Assembly (NCBI GenBank): GCA_018818065.1
Contig: JAHISV010000005.1
Location: 974,527 to 1,038,526 of the forward strand
Origin: Bacteroidota bacterium
GTDB taxonomy: Bacteria > Bacteroidota > Ignavibacteria > Ignavibacteriales > Melioribacteraceae
Direction: 5' to 3'
DNA length: 64,000 nucleotides
Shown: positions 14,469 to 24,572 of the stretch, in pieces
How positions within the stretch are numbered: position 1 is the stretch's first letter
How the letters are laid out: each line of letters starts with the position of its first letter
Position numbers and translations under genes: made by a program
Notes under the pieces: generated by a model
Told to the model about the DNA's origin: nothing
Databases searched by the model: none
The model's input: only the letters and a program-made list of their open reading frames with translations

Positions 14469-17267
14469 ATGCCAGATAAGCCAAAAAAAATAAGACTTTA
14501 TAAGTTCGCATCCGAATATAACTTATCGACCGAATCTGTAATGGAATTCTTATCCAAAAAAGATTATGAAATTAAATCTCATATGACTCTTCTTTCTGAT
14601 GAAATGATAGCAGACATAAACGATCATTTCAAAAAAGATATTGAAAAAGCTGAAATTCATTACAGAAAGATCTCAGAATTCCAAAAAAAGCGTGGCGAAA
14701 AATCGGATGAAGAGAATGTTGAAGAATCCGTAGCAGCAGATACTCCTGAAGTCAAAACGACGGAGGAAGCTGAACCAATACAAGCGGTTACTGAAGAAGT
14801 CGAAAAGGTACCTGAGACAGAAGATGAAGAAACTGTTACTACAGATACAGTGGAATTATCTGATGAACAGGTGGAAGAAGCCCCGGCAGAATCTGTTGAA
14901 GAATCAGTTCCCGAAGCAGCTGTGGATATGCAAACTGCTAATGTGGATCTTGGCAAGCCCGAAGAAGCTGCCGAAGTTGCTGAGTTAGTAAAACCTGAAG
15001 ATGAGAAAGTTGAAGTTTTCAGAACAAAAGCTGAATTGGAGATTGATACTAAGCAGCGTGGTTTGAAAATTCTTGGTAAAGTTGAACTTGGTGGCAAAAG
15101 AAAACCTAAAAACGAGGAAGTTAAAAAAGATGATCGCAGGTCTGATGCTTCAAGCAGACCGGGAAAACCTCGTATGGATAAAGACGGAAAACCTATAAGA
15201 GTTGAAGAAAAGCCTGTAACTGGTCAGAAACCTGTGGATGATGATTCGTCCGATGCCGCAAAGAGAAAGAAAAAGAAAATGAAGGCTAAGAAGAAGCCGG
15301 GCAAAGCCGAAACACTTGATGAAATTGCAGCTAAGAAAAAGAAAAAAGGCAAAAAATTAGAAGTTGACAAACGCGAAGTTGATGCGGCAATTAAAAGAAC
15401 AATGTTAAGTATGGATGATTCAGGCGCTGCCGATAGAGCGAATGTGCGTAAGAAAAAGAGAAAAGAAAAAGCTGAGATTCAGGAAAAAATTGAAGAACAA
15501 AAAGCTATAGAAAGCACAATAATTAAAGTTAATGAGTTTATTGCTGTAAGTGAATTAGCAAATATCATGAACGTGACTGTTGCCGAGGTAATATCCAAAT
15601 GTATCGGTTTAGGCTTAATGGTATCCATCAATCAAAGACTCGATTTTGAAACTATAACTTTAATCGCTGATGATTTTGGTTTTGAGGTTGAACTTGAAGA
15701 AGAATACGTAGTAGATGCCCTTGAAGATTCCGAAGATGCAACTGAAACATTAACATCACGTCCTCCTGTTGTAACTATTATGGGACACGTTGATCACGGT
15801 AAAACTTCTTTACTTGATTATATTCGTCGGGCAAATGTTGTAGCCGGTGAATCGGGCGGTATTACTCAGCATATTGGTGCTTATCAGGTTGAAACTGATA
15901 GTAAAAAATACATTACATTTTTAGATACGCCTGGTCACGAGGCATTTACTGCTATGCGTGCCAGAGGTGCAAAGGTAACGGATATTGTTGTGTTGATTGT
16001 TGCGGCAGATGATGCTGTAATGCCTCAGACAATCGAGGCAATCAACCACGCAAAGGCTGCCAATGTGCCAATAATAATCGCGATAAATAAAATTGATAAA
16101 CCAGGCTCCAACGTAGAACGAATTCGTCAGCAATTAGCCGATAGAAATGTTCTTGTTGAAGAATGGGGTGGTAAATATCAGTGCGTAGAAGTATCAGCAA
16201 AACAGGGACTCAATATTGACGTCTTGTTGGAAAAAATACTTCTTGAAGCTGAAATGCTTGATCTGAAAGCAAACGCTGACAGGAAAGCACGCGGTGCTGT
16301 AATTGAATCCAAACTTGAGCCGGGTAGAGGTGTTACTGCTACTATCCTTATTGAAAAAGGTACTATGCACATCGGCGATCCTTTTGTTGCTGGTAATTTC
16401 CAGGGACGAGTTCGAGCGATGTTTGATGAAAGAAACAATAAAATTGAATCTGCAGGGCCGGCAATGCCAGTTCTTGTTCTTGGATTTGAATCCTCACCTC
16501 AGGCTGGTGATAGTTTTATTGTTGTCGATTCTGAGCGTGAAGCCAGAGATGTATCCCTTAAGCGTCAGCAACTTAAACGTGAGCAGGATCATCGTCAGGT
16601 TAAACTAATAACGCTTGACGAAATTGCTAGTCAAATTAGCAGAGGCGGCTTAAAAGAATTGCCACTATTAGTTAAAGGTGATGTGGATGGTTCTGTGGAA
16701 GCCCTGGCTGACTCGTTAATGAAGTTATCTAACGAAGAAGTTCAGGTTAAAGTAATTAGCAGGGCTGTTGGCGCAATTTCAGAAAGTGATGTTCTTCTTG
16801 CTGCAGCATCGGGAGCAATTATTATTGGCTTCCATGTTCGTCCTAATACGAACGCCAGAAAACTGGCAGAAGTTGAAAAAGTTGATATCAGACTTTATAA
16901 TGTAATTTATGATGCTATTGCAGAGGTGAAATCTGCTCTCGAAGGTATGCTTTCACCAATTGTATCAGAAGAAGCAGTTGCCACAGTTGAAGTTCGCGAA
17001 ATATTCAAAGTGCCTAAAATTGGTACTGTTGCCGGTTGCTATGTTCAGGAAGGTAAAATTACCAGACACGGAAAGATTCGTTTATTCAGAGACGGAATAG
17101 TTATTTACGAAGGTGAGCTATCACAATTGAGAAGATTTAAGGATGACGTTAAAGATGTTGACGCCGGGTATGAATGCGGACTTAATATTACTAATTTTAA
17201 TGACATTAAGGTTGGCGATATTATAGAAAGTTATAAATTGATTGAGACTAAGAAGAAGCTTGACTAA
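14469..17267 (+). CDS. infB: Translation initiation factor IF-2 (932 aa)
   Basis: The GTPase that brings initiator tRNA to the ribosome. An N-terminal helical element (KIRLYKFASEYNLSTESVMEFL) is followed by a long acidic then lysine-rich low-complexity region to about residue 360, normal for IF-2 of this group. The G domain has GHVDHGKTSLLDYIRR, DTPGHEAFTAMRARGA and NKIDKPGS. Domains II-IV follow, with the C-terminal fMet-tRNA-binding region near the end. The stop codon overlaps the rbfA ATG by one base (TAATG), implying coupled translation. Confidence 0.97.
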   Translation: MPDKPKKIRLYKFASEYNLSTESVMEFLSKKDYEIKSHMTLLSDEMIADINDHFKKDIEKAEIHYRKISEFQKKRGEKSDEENVEESVAADTPEVKTTEEAEPIQAVTEEVEKVPETEDEETVTTDTVELSDEQVEEAPAESVEESVPEAAVDMQTANVDLGKPEEAAEVAELVKPEDEKVEVFRTKAELEIDTKQRGLKILGKVELGGKRKPKNEEVKKDDRRSDASSRPGKPRMDKDGKPIRVEEKPVTGQKPVDDDSSDAAKRKKKKMKAKKKPGKAETLDEIAAKKKKKGKKLEVDKREVDAAIKRTMLSMDDSGAADRANVRKKKRKEKAEIQEKIEEQKAIESTIIKVNEFIAVSELANIMNVTVAEVISKCIGLGLMVSINQRLDFETITLIADDFGFEVELEEEYVVDALEDSEDATETLTSRPPVVTIMGHVDHGKTSLLDYIRRANVVAGESGGITQHIGAYQVETDSKKYITFLDTPGHEAFTAMRARGAKVTDIVVLIVAADDAVMPQTIEAINHAKAANVPIIIAINKIDKPGSNVERIRQQLADRNVLVEEWGGKYQCVEVSAKQGLNIDVLLEKILLEAEMLDLKANADRKARGAVIESKLEPGRGVTATILIEKGTMHIGDPFVAGNFQGRVRAMFDERNNKIESAGPAMPVLVLGFESSPQAGDSFIVVDSEREARDVSLKRQQLKREQDHRQVKLITLDEIASQISRGGLKELPLLVKGDVDGSVEALADSLMKLSNEEVQVKVISRAVGAISESDVLLAAASGAIIIGFHVRPNTNARKLAEVEKVDIRLYNVIYDAIAEVKSALEGMLSPIVSEEAVATVEVREIFKVPKIGTVAGCYVQEGKITRHGKIRLFRDGIVIYEGELSQLRRFKDDVKDVDAGYECGLNITNFNDIKVGDIIESYKLIETKKKLD

Positions 17268-17623
17268 TGGGAATTAGAACAGATAAAGTAGCAAGTTTAA
17301 TAAAAGAAGAAATAAGTCTGATATTTCTTCACAAGATTCAAGATGGTAGAATTGGGTTGGTTACAGTTACTAATGTAAAGGTAAGTCCTGACCTTAAGCA
17401 GGCCAAGATTTATCTTTCTACATTTGATAAAGAAAACCGAAAAACCACCATGGATAGAATTGAAAAAATTAAAGGTATGATTCGATCGGAACTTGCAAAA
17501 CGGATTAAACTAAGGTTTGTACCTGAATTGTTTTTTTATGTTGATGATACACCCGATTATGTAGAAAAGATGGAGAATTTGTTTAAACAAATTCACGAAA
17601 ATGATAGCAAAGAATCAGAATGA
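17267..17623 (+). CDS. rbfA: Ribosome-binding factor A (118 aa)
   Basis: A small KH-fold protein that binds 16S rRNA helix 1 during 30S maturation. Recognisable features are the N-terminal DKVASLIKEEISLIF, the central VTVTNVKVSPDLKQAKIYLS and the C-terminal LRFVPELFFYVDDTPDY. Family length is typical. It overlaps infB by one base and truB by 23 bases, so all three are likely translated from one mRNA in a coupled manner. Confidence 0.94.
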   Translation: MGIRTDKVASLIKEEISLIFLHKIQDGRIGLVTVTNVKVSPDLKQAKIYLSTFDKENRKTTMDRIEKIKGMIRSELAKRIKLRFVPELFFYVDDTPDYVEKMENLFKQIHENDSKESE

Positions 17624-18311
17624 TTTATTAGAACCTGATTTTGCTTCGGGTGAGATTATTTTAATTGATAAGGGGATAGGTTTTACTTCCTTTAACGCTG
17701 TTTACAAAATTCGAAAAACAGTAAATGTTAAAAAAGTAGGTCATGCCGGCACTCTCGATCCTCTTGCCACCGGTTTATTGATATTATGTACAGGAAAGAA
17801 GACGAAAGAAATTTCCAGCTTTCAGGATCTCAGAAAAACATATTCCGGAGTTATTACTCTGGGTAAGAGAACAGCTTCGTTGGATAGTGAAGGCGAGTTT
17901 ATTGAAGAAAAGGGCATTGATGGTATTAGCGAAAGCATGATACTTGAATCCCGAAATTCGTTCTTAGGTAAAATATTGCAGACTCCTCCTATGTATTCGG
18001 CTCTAAAAGTTAAAGGCAAACGTCTTTACAAGTATGCCAGAAATGGAATTGAGATTGAGAGAATGCCGCGGGAAGTTGAGATTTACAAATTTGACATAGA
18101 GAAAATTGAATTGCCTGATGTTCATTTTGTTGTTGAATGCTCGAAAGGAACCTATATTCGAACTCTTGCCGATGACCTGGGTACTAAACTTAATTGTGGT
18201 GGTTACTTAAGTAAGTTAAGACGAGAGAAAATAGGTGAATTTGATGTCTCTGATGCTTTCACTATCGATGAATTTCAAAAAAAATATTCTCGTCCTCTAG
18301 AAGCCGATTAG
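17601..18311 (+). CDS. truB: tRNA pseudouridine(55) synthase (236 aa)
   Basis: Makes the pseudouridine of the T-loop in tRNAs. The catalytic motif KVGHAGTLDPLATGLL carries the nucleophile Asp53. TPPMYSALKVKG and CSKGTYIRTLADDLG are the other TruB signatures. The start overlaps the end of rbfA by 23 bases; the ATG touching the rbfA stop is out of frame. The protein is shorter than E. coli TruB because it lacks most of the C-terminal PUA-like domain, as in many Bacteroidota relatives. Confidence 0.95.
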   Translation: MIAKNQNDLLEPDFASGEIILIDKGIGFTSFNAVYKIRKTVNVKKVGHAGTLDPLATGLLILCTGKKTKEISSFQDLRKTYSGVITLGKRTASLDSEGEFIEEKGIDGISESMILESRNSFLGKILQTPPMYSALKVKGKRLYKYARNGIEIERMPREVEIYKFDIEKIELPDVHFVVECSKGTYIRTLADDLGTKLNCGGYLSKLRREKIGEFDVSDAFTIDEFQKKYSRPLEAD

Positions 18312-18336
18312 CGAATTTATTTTAGTTTATAGACTA

Positions 18337-19269
18337 ATGAAGATATTTACAGAATTTCCTGAAATAGATAAAGATATAAAGACTGTTGTAACTATTGGAA
18401 CGTTTGATGGTGTGCATATAGGACATTCCGATTTATTAAGAACGGTTAACACTTTATCAGATAATGGAAAACATAAAAGTGTTCTGGTTACTTTTGAACC
18501 GCATCCAAGAACTGTTGTATCTGAGGGTTATAAAATAAAGATACTTACAACGCTTGAAGAAAAGGCTGAAGTACTTGAAACTTACGGAATTGAAAATATT
18601 GTAGTTGTAAATTTTACCGAAAAATTTTCTCAGCTTAATGCTGAAGAGTTCATTGAAAAATATTTGATACAAAAGCTTAATCCAAATCATATAGTTATTG
18701 GTTACGATCATAAATTTGGAAAAGATCGTAAAGGTGATGGGGCATATCTTAATAGCTTTAGCCAAAAGTACAACTTTACTGTAACAACTGTACCAGCCGT
18801 CAAAATTAATAGCGAGACAGTTAGTAGTACTAAGATAAGAAATGCTTTACTCGCGGGTGATTTGGAAAATGCCAATTTTTATCTGGCAAGGCCTTATTCA
18901 CTTGCCGGAGTTGTTGTTCCGGGTGCTCAGAGAGGTCGGGATCTTGGATTTCCGACTGCAAATGTAAAGCCAGTTGATGAAAACAAGCTTATTCCTAAAG
19001 ATGGCGTATATATTGTAGAATGTTCTCTGGATGGAGATAAGTTTAATGGGGTTCTCAACGTCGGTTCACGACCAACTTTTGGAGACTCAGTTGAAACGGT
19101 TATTGAAGTACATTTGTTTGAATTAAACAGGGATTTGTATCAAAGTAGAATAAACGTGAATTTCTTGTCTCGAATTAGAGATGAAATTAAATTTTCTAGT
19201 AAAGAAGATCTTATAAAACAGATTAAAAAAGATATAGATGAAGCAAATGAATTTTTAAAAACTAATTAA
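18337..19269 (+). CDS. ribF: Bifunctional riboflavin kinase/FAD synthetase (310 aa)
   Basis: Converts riboflavin to FMN and then FAD. The N-terminal nucleotidyltransferase half shows [18 protein letters not shown] near residue 20 and the later [18 protein letters not shown]. The C-terminal kinase half shows [19 protein letters not shown] and NVGSRPTFG. The order and length are those of standard bacterial RibF. It lies between truB and rpsO, a common position. Confidence 0.95.
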   Translation: MKIFTEFPEIDKDIKTVVTIGTFDGVHIGHSDLLRTVNTLSDNGKHKSVLVTFEPHPRTVVSEGYKIKILTTLEEKAEVLETYGIENIVVVNFTEKFSQLNAEEFIEKYLIQKLNPNHIVIGYDHKFGKDRKGDGAYLNSFSQKYNFTVTTVPAVKINSETVSSTKIRNALLAGDLENANFYLARPYSLAGVVVPGAQRGRDLGFPTANVKPVDENKLIPKDGVYIVECSLDGDKFNGVLNVGSRPTFGDSVETVIEVHLFELNRDLYQSRINVNFLSRIRDEIKFSSKEDLIKQIKKDIDEANEFLKTN

Positions 19270-19318
19270 CTTCGGTGGAAACTGGGGTTATATTGAAAAA
19301 CATAACATGGAGTCAGAA

Positions 19319-19588
19319 ATGCCTTTAACAAAAGATGAAAAATTGGAAATAGTTACAAAATTCGGTAAAGATGCGAACGATAGTGGAAAAGCGGAAGTTC
19401 AAATAGCTTTATTGACAGCAAGGATAAATCAACTAACATCGCACTTTGGCGAACATAAAAAAGACCATGCATCAAGACGCGGTTTAATGATGATGGTAGG
19501 TAAGAGAAGAAGATTGTTAGATTATTTAATGGCGAATGGAATTGAAAGATATCGCGCTATTATCAAAGAACTTAAGATTAGAAAGTAA
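19319..19588 (+). CDS. rpsO: 30S ribosomal protein S15 (89 aa)
   Basis: A primary 16S rRNA-binding protein of the small-subunit platform. ATG 19319 gives [16 protein letters not shown] and the family length of 89 residues, with GGAG (19309-19312) six bases upstream. An in-frame ATG at 19307 would put the ribosome-binding site inside the gene. Conserved features include [40 protein letters not shown] and [12 protein letters not shown]. It precedes pnp as in many bacteria, where S15 and PNPase expression are linked. Confidence 0.96.
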   Translation: MPLTKDEKLEIVTKFGKDANDSGKAEVQIALLTARINQLTSHFGEHKKDHASRRGLMMMVGKRRRLLDYLMANGIERYRAIIKELKIRK

Positions 19589-19600
19589 AAGGCGGTTTAA

Positions 19601-21751
19601 ATGATGATTACAAAAGAAATGGAGCTAGGCGGCAAAACCTTATCCATAGAAACAGGCAGATACGCGAAGCAGTCAAACGGTGCGGTTATGGTCCGTTATG
19701 GCGATACAATGGTTCTCGTTACTGCAGTTGCTTCAAGTGAAGCACGCAAAGACATTGATTTTTTCCCTCTGTCTGTTGAATACAGAGAAAGAATGTTTGC
19801 TGCTGGTAAATTTCCTGGTGGATTTATCAAAAGAGAAAGTAGACCTTCTGAGAAGGAAATTTTAAGCTCCAGATTAATAGACAGACCTCTAAGACCATTA
19901 TTCCCAAAAGAATATCAGAATGATACTCAGATTGCGGCTTTTGTGTACTCTTATGATAATGAAAATGACCCTGATGTTTTGGCTGCTATTGGTGCCTCTG
20001 CGGCATTAACAATTTCCGATCTGCCTTTACTGGAGCCAATTGGTCAGATAAGAGTCGGCAGACTTGAGGGACAGTTTATTGTTAATCCTACCATGCAGCA
20101 ATTGGAAACCTGCGACATTGAGTTAGTAGTTGCTGGTACTGAAAGCTCAATCATGATGGTTGAAGGTGAGTCAAAAGAAGTTGGCGAAACTGATCTTCTT
20201 GAAGCCTTAAAATTTGCTCATGGTGAAATTAAGAGAATTATTAAACTTCAGCACGAACTCCGTGAAGAATGTGGGAAAGCTAAAATTGAAGTTCCTGCAA
20301 AAGAAGTTAATGAAGATCTAAAAAAAGATGTTTACGCCCTGGCTTTGGAAAAATTCAGAGGCATAGTTGATTCTGTATTAGCAAAAGAAGAAAGATATGC
20401 TAAGAATAAAGAAGTTACTGTTGAAGTTATCGAGGCGCTAGCTGAAAAATATCCTGAGCAGGAAGGCGAAATTAAAAACATCATTCACGATATCGAAAAA
20501 GATTTGATGCGTGAAAGAATTCTTAAGGTAGGAATAAGACTAGATGGTAGAAATCTTACTCAGGTAAGACCTATATCAATAGACCTTAACACTTTACCTC
20601 GTACTCACGCTTCGGCATTATTTACTCGTGGTGAAACACAGAGTTTAATGACTATGACACTGGGTAACAAGCGCGATGAGCAGATAGTTGATGGTATGCA
20701 TGAAGAGTACAGAAAACGCTTTATGCTTCACTACAATTTCCCACCATTCTCAGTTGGCGAAACCGGAAGATATTCCGGCGTAGGCAGAAGAGAAATTGGA
20801 CACGGGAATTTGGCTGAAAGATCATTAAAGTACATTCTTCCGGCAACTGATATTTTCCCTTATGTTATCAGACTTAATTCAGATATCCTTGAGTCTAACG
20901 GTTCTTCTTCTATGGCTACTGTTTGCTCAGGTTCATTAGCAATGATGGACGGTGGTGTTCCTGTTAAGTGTGCTATTGCTGGTATAGCAATGGGTCTCGT
21001 TAAAGAAGGTGACGAATTTGCAGTTCTTTCCGATATTCTTGGAAACGAAGATCACCTTGGCGACATGGACTTTAAAGTTGCAGGTTCTACTGATGGTATT
21101 ACCGGCCTTCAGATGGATATTAAAATCCAGGGCATCTCTTATGAGATAATGGAAAAAGCCTTAATGCAAGCTAAAGAGGGCAGACTTCATATTCTTGGTG
21201 AAATGAGCAAAGCAATTGAGAAACCTAAAGAACAACTTTCAAAATATGCTCCAACAATGCTCAGTGCTATGATCAATCCTGAAAAGATTGGTACTCTTAT
21301 TGGCCCAGGTGGCAAGGTTATTCAGGGTATTCAAAAAGAATTTGGTGTAGAAATTAACATCGAAGAAGACGGTACTGTTAATATCTCTGGTCAGGACGCT
21401 GCAATGGCTAGAAAAGCTAAAGAGTACATTAAAGGTCTGGTTGAAGAACCTGTTGAAGGAAGAGTTTACGAAGGCAAAATAATGAAGATTACTGAATTTG
21501 GAGCTTTCGTTGAAATCATTCCAAATACTCAGGGCTTGTTACACATCTCTCAAATTGATCATACTAGAGTGAAAAATGTGACAGATGTATTGAAAGAAGG
21601 CGAAATGGTAAAAGTGAAATTGCTAAAAATTGAAAATGGCAAATTCAGTTTATCAAGAAAAGCTTTACTTGACAAACCTGAAGAAAATAAAACTGCTCCA
21701 GCTGATGGAGAGAAAACTGAAGATAATAATTCAAAGGAAAATGCTGAATAA
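19601..21751 (+). CDS. pnp: Polyribonucleotide nucleotidyltransferase (716 aa)
   Basis: A phosphorolytic 3'-5' exoribonuclease in mRNA decay. Two RNase PH-like domains are separated by a helical linker: the first includes RYGDTMVLVTAVAS and FFPLSVEYRERMFAAGKFPGG (split by family variation), the second LFTRGETQSLMTMTLG and FSVGETGRYSGVGRREIGHG. C-terminal KH (TLIGPGGKVIQGI) and S1 (GRVYEGKIMKITEFGAFVEI) RNA-binding domains follow, then a short acidic tail. Length and order are standard. It lies 12 bases after rpsO. Confidence 0.97.
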   Translation: MMITKEMELGGKTLSIETGRYAKQSNGAVMVRYGDTMVLVTAVASSEARKDIDFFPLSVEYRERMFAAGKFPGGFIKRESRPSEKEILSSRLIDRPLRPLFPKEYQNDTQIAAFVYSYDNENDPDVLAAIGASAALTISDLPLLEPIGQIRVGRLEGQFIVNPTMQQLETCDIELVVAGTESSIMMVEGESKEVGETDLLEALKFAHGEIKRIIKLQHELREECGKAKIEVPAKEVNEDLKKDVYALALEKFRGIVDSVLAKEERYAKNKEVTVEVIEALAEKYPEQEGEIKNIIHDIEKDLMRERILKVGIRLDGRNLTQVRPISIDLNTLPRTHASALFTRGETQSLMTMTLGNKRDEQIVDGMHEEYRKRFMLHYNFPPFSVGETGRYSGVGRREIGHGNLAERSLKYILPATDIFPYVIRLNSDILESNGSSSMATVCSGSLAMMDGGVPVKCAIAGIAMGLVKEGDEFAVLSDILGNEDHLGDMDFKVAGSTDGITGLQMDIKIQGISYEIMEKALMQAKEGRLHILGEMSKAIEKPKEQLSKYAPTMLSAMINPEKIGTLIGPGGKVIQGIQKEFGVEINIEEDGTVNISGQDAAMARKAKEYIKGLVEEPVEGRVYEGKIMKITEFGAFVEIIPNTQGLLHISQIDHTRVKNVTDVLKEGEMVKVKLLKIENGKFSLSRKALLDKPEENKTAPADGEKTEDNNSKENAE

Positions 21752-21781
21752 TTACTTATTCAGCATTTATAATAGATATTT

Positions 21782-22867
21782 ATGAAAATCGGTGATTTGG
21801 ATCTGGGGCATAAATTGTTACTTGCCCCAATGGCCGATATCTCTGATAGTTCTTTTAGAAAGATTTGTAAAGAACAGGGTGCTGGCTTAACTTATACACA
21901 AATGATCAGTGCAAAAGGAGTTATTGAAGGAAACTTTGATCAACTCAAATTACTTGCATTTGATAAGCGGGAAAAACCTCTTGGTGTTCAAATATTGGGT
22001 AGTGATCCGGGAATAATCGGTGAAGCTGTTAAAGAAATTGCAAAGTACAAACCCGATATTATTGATATAAACAGTGGTTGCCCTATTGATAAAGTAACAA
22101 AGCACAATTTTGGCGCATGCATACTCGATAACAAAATTTTACTTGGCGAAATTGTCAAGTCAATGGTGAATTCCTCAGGAGGGATTCCCATTTCTGTTAA
22201 AATTCGACTCGGAAGAGACGAAAAAAATATTAATATTCTAGAAAATGCTCGAGTTGTTGAAGAAAACGGCGCATCCCTGCTAATTGTTCACACCAGAACC
22301 CGCAAAGAAAAGTACTATGAACCAGCCAATTGGAAAGATCTTGCAAGCATTAAAAAGGCAATTTCTATTCCTTTAGTTGGAAATGGTTCTGTTTTTACCC
22401 CAACTGATGCAAAAAACATGATTGAGCAGACTGGTTGTGATAGTGTTATGATAGCCAGAGGAGCTTTAGGAACTCCTTTTATTTTTTCCAGATTTAATAA
22501 ATTGATGGAAACTGGAATTGATCCGGGGGTTTCTGATGTTAAAGAGGTAGCGGAAGTTGCCTTAAGGCATTTGGATTACCTTGAAAGTGAAAAAGGTGAG
22601 TTTGTTGCTCTTGGTCATGCCAAAAAGAATTTTGTTTGGTACTTTAGAGAGTTTAACGGAATTAGTAAAATATTAGAAGATGTATTTTCAATAAATAAAT
22701 ATAGCACACTTAGGGAATATGTTCAGGAACATGCTGAAAAAATCCTTAGGGGTGAATTTGAAAATGAAAATTTTGATGAAATTAAAAGAAAATTTTTAGT
22801 AAAAGTCCTTTTCTGGTTACCTGATGCCGATTATGATGCATCGAAGTCAAATAACAAAAAAGGCTAA
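21782..22867 (+). CDS. dus: tRNA-dihydrouridine synthase (361 aa)
   Basis: An FMN-dependent enzyme that reduces uridines in tRNA D-loops. The TIM-barrel begins with LLLAPMADISDSSFRKICKE (LLAPMADI region), and the catalytic-cysteine motif is DINSGCPIDKVTKHNFGA. VKIRLG, HTRTRKE and GNGSVFTP are further Dus signatures, with a helical C-terminal domain after about residue 250. The DusB-type name is plausible, but the exact target uridine cannot be assigned. It lies in the same direction as pnp and rng, with short spacings. Confidence 0.9.
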   Translation: MKIGDLDLGHKLLLAPMADISDSSFRKICKEQGAGLTYTQMISAKGVIEGNFDQLKLLAFDKREKPLGVQILGSDPGIIGEAVKEIAKYKPDIIDINSGCPIDKVTKHNFGACILDNKILLGEIVKSMVNSSGGIPISVKIRLGRDEKNINILENARVVEENGASLLIVHTRTRKEKYYEPANWKDLASIKKAISIPLVGNGSVFTPTDAKNMIEQTGCDSVMIARGALGTPFIFSRFNKLMETGIDPGVSDVKEVAEVALRHLDYLESEKGEFVALGHAKKNFVWYFREFNGISKILEDVFSINKYSTLREYVQEHAEKILRGEFENENFDEIKRKFLVKVLFWLPDADYDASKSNNKKG

Positions 22868-22878
22868 GAGAGTTTATT

Positions 22879-24450
22879 ATGGTTAAAGAGATTATTATTA
22901 ATTCTTCTGCTTCACAAAGCAGAGTAGCTATCATTGAAGATAGCAATTTGGTCGACTTTTTTGTTGATCATCCCGAAAAACGCCGAATGGTGGGTGACAT
23001 TTACCTGGGTAAAGTAGCAAGAGTACTCCCCGGAATTCGTGCGGCATTTATTGACATTGGGCTTAAACACGATGCATTTCTTCACTTTTCCGACATTGGA
23101 GAAAAAACAGAAGCACTTCAAGGCATTTTTGACGATGATGATAGTGATGACTCGGATGATGTACAGGAAGAGCCTAAGCAACAAAACAGGAGCGATCGTG
23201 ATTCTAAGCAGAAAGGTCAGTCCTCTATTCCTAAGCTTCACAAGGGACAGGAATTACTTGTTCAAATTCTTAAAGAGCCTGTAAAAGACAAGGGAGTTAG
23301 AGTTTCCTCTTCGGTATCTTTACCCGGACGTTTCTGTGTGCTTTTACCCTACGACAATAAAATTGGAATTTCGAAGAAAATTTCAGATTTCAAGGAAAGA
23401 CGTAGACTGCGCCGTATAGCCCGTGGCATACTCCCGAGCAATTGCGGACTAATTATTAGAACAGCCGCTATGGATCAGGAAGAAAAAGCTCTTGCTGGTG
23501 ATCTGAAATATTTAGTAAAGCAATGGGAAGACCTGGAAAGCTCTGCAAAGAGTAGTTCTCCACCAGAGTTGCTTTTCAAAGATCTAAGTACAACTATCAG
23601 TGTAATCAGAGATTTGTTTACACCGGATGTTTCTAAAGTATTTGTGGATAGTAAAAAGCTTTACAAGGAAATTAGAAATTATGTCCAGTTTATTCAACCC
23701 GAATTGACTGATAAAATTGAGTACTACAAAGACAACGAATCAATTTTCGAAGTATTTAATGTAGAAGAGCAGATTAGAGCGCTTTTGGGAAGGAAAGTTC
23801 CTCTCCCATCCGGTGGTCATATTGTAATAGAACATACCGAGGCAATGCACGTAGTTGATGTTAATAGTGGAAGATACGCGGCCAAAAAGGAGCAGGAACT
23901 TAATTCGCTAAAAACAGACCTTGAGGCTTCGCGCGAAATTGTTAGACAATTGAGATTACGTGATATTGGCGGATTAATTGTCATCGATTTTATCGATCTT
24001 GAAGAAGACAAAAACCGAAAAAAGATATACGACGAACTTAAGAAAGAATTTAAAAAAGACCGTGCTAAAATTGCCCTTCTGCCCATGACAGACTTTGGAA
24101 TAATACAGATTACAAGGCAGAGAGTTCGTGAAAATATTCTCCAGTCAATGACGGAAGTCTGCCCGTATTGTCTTGGGACTGGAATGCTTACAAAACAATC
24201 CAACCTTCTTCATGAAATTGAAGAATGGATGAAAAGGTATAGATCTTCAGGAAGACATAAATCACTTACTTTGAATGTTCATCCTACTTTGGGATCTAAA
24301 TTTAAGGAAGGCTGGATTTCCAACTTAACTAAAATGCAGTATAAATACTTTGTCAGATTAAGGCTTTTAGAAGATCTGAAGATGAGTCCTCAGAAATTCA
24401 AAATAATAGCTACTAAAACAGGTGAAAACCTGACTGATGAATACAACTAA
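22879..24450 (+). CDS. rng: Ribonuclease G/E family protein (523 aa)
   Basis: A single-strand endoribonuclease for rRNA processing and mRNA decay. The S1 domain (VGDIYLGKVARVLPGIRAAF) is interrupted at about residues 84-115 by an acidic then polar low-complexity insert (DDDDSDDSDD and following). The catalytic metal-binding aspartates lie in HVVDVNSG and LIVIDFIDL. CPYCLGTG supplies the Zn-link cysteines. No long RNase E scaffold tail is present, so RNase G is the better name. It follows dus by 11 bases. Confidence 0.92.
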   Translation: MVKEIIINSSASQSRVAIIEDSNLVDFFVDHPEKRRMVGDIYLGKVARVLPGIRAAFIDIGLKHDAFLHFSDIGEKTEALQGIFDDDDSDDSDDVQEEPKQQNRSDRDSKQKGQSSIPKLHKGQELLVQILKEPVKDKGVRVSSSVSLPGRFCVLLPYDNKIGISKKISDFKERRRLRRIARGILPSNCGLIIRTAAMDQEEKALAGDLKYLVKQWEDLESSAKSSSPPELLFKDLSTTISVIRDLFTPDVSKVFVDSKKLYKEIRNYVQFIQPELTDKIEYYKDNESIFEVFNVEEQIRALLGRKVPLPSGGHIVIEHTEAMHVVDVNSGRYAAKKEQELNSLKTDLEASREIVRQLRLRDIGGLIVIDFIDLEEDKNRKKIYDELKKEFKKDRAKIALLPMTDFGIIQITRQRVRENILQSMTEVCPYCLGTGMLTKQSNLLHEIEEWMKRYRSSGRHKSLTLNVHPTLGSKFKEGWISNLTKMQYKYFVRLRLLEDLKMSPQKFKIIATKTGENLTDEYN

Positions 24451-24525
24451 TATTGCATTGTGATATTAAACAATTTGCAAGTAAAATAATTTTAGTCCTT
24501 TCCCTAAAATAAGGGAAAAAATATG

Positions 24526-24533
24526 TAAATTTG
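24526..24533 (+). promoter_or_regulatory. Candidate TAnnTTTG -7 element
   Basis: TAAATTTG matches the Bacteroidota -7 consensus TAnnTTTG and lies 40 bases before the transaldolase ATG. No clear TTTG -33 box is seen at the expected spacing. Just upstream TTTCCCT and AGGGAAA (about 24499-24517) form an inverted repeat that could be a weak terminator for rng or an operator. Confidence 0.35.
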
Positions 24534-24572
24534 AGTATTAGCATTTAATAAAACAGATATAGAGGTTGATTA

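Noticed and set aside
14660..15097. Serine/threonine-rich reverse-strand reading frame
   Set aside because: It is the complement of the acidic GAA/GAT-rich low-complexity region of infB and has no independent support.
14469..15550. Long acidic and lysine-rich N-terminal region of IF-2 as an anomaly
   Set aside because: Such variable low-complexity N-termini are usual for IF-2 in many bacteria.
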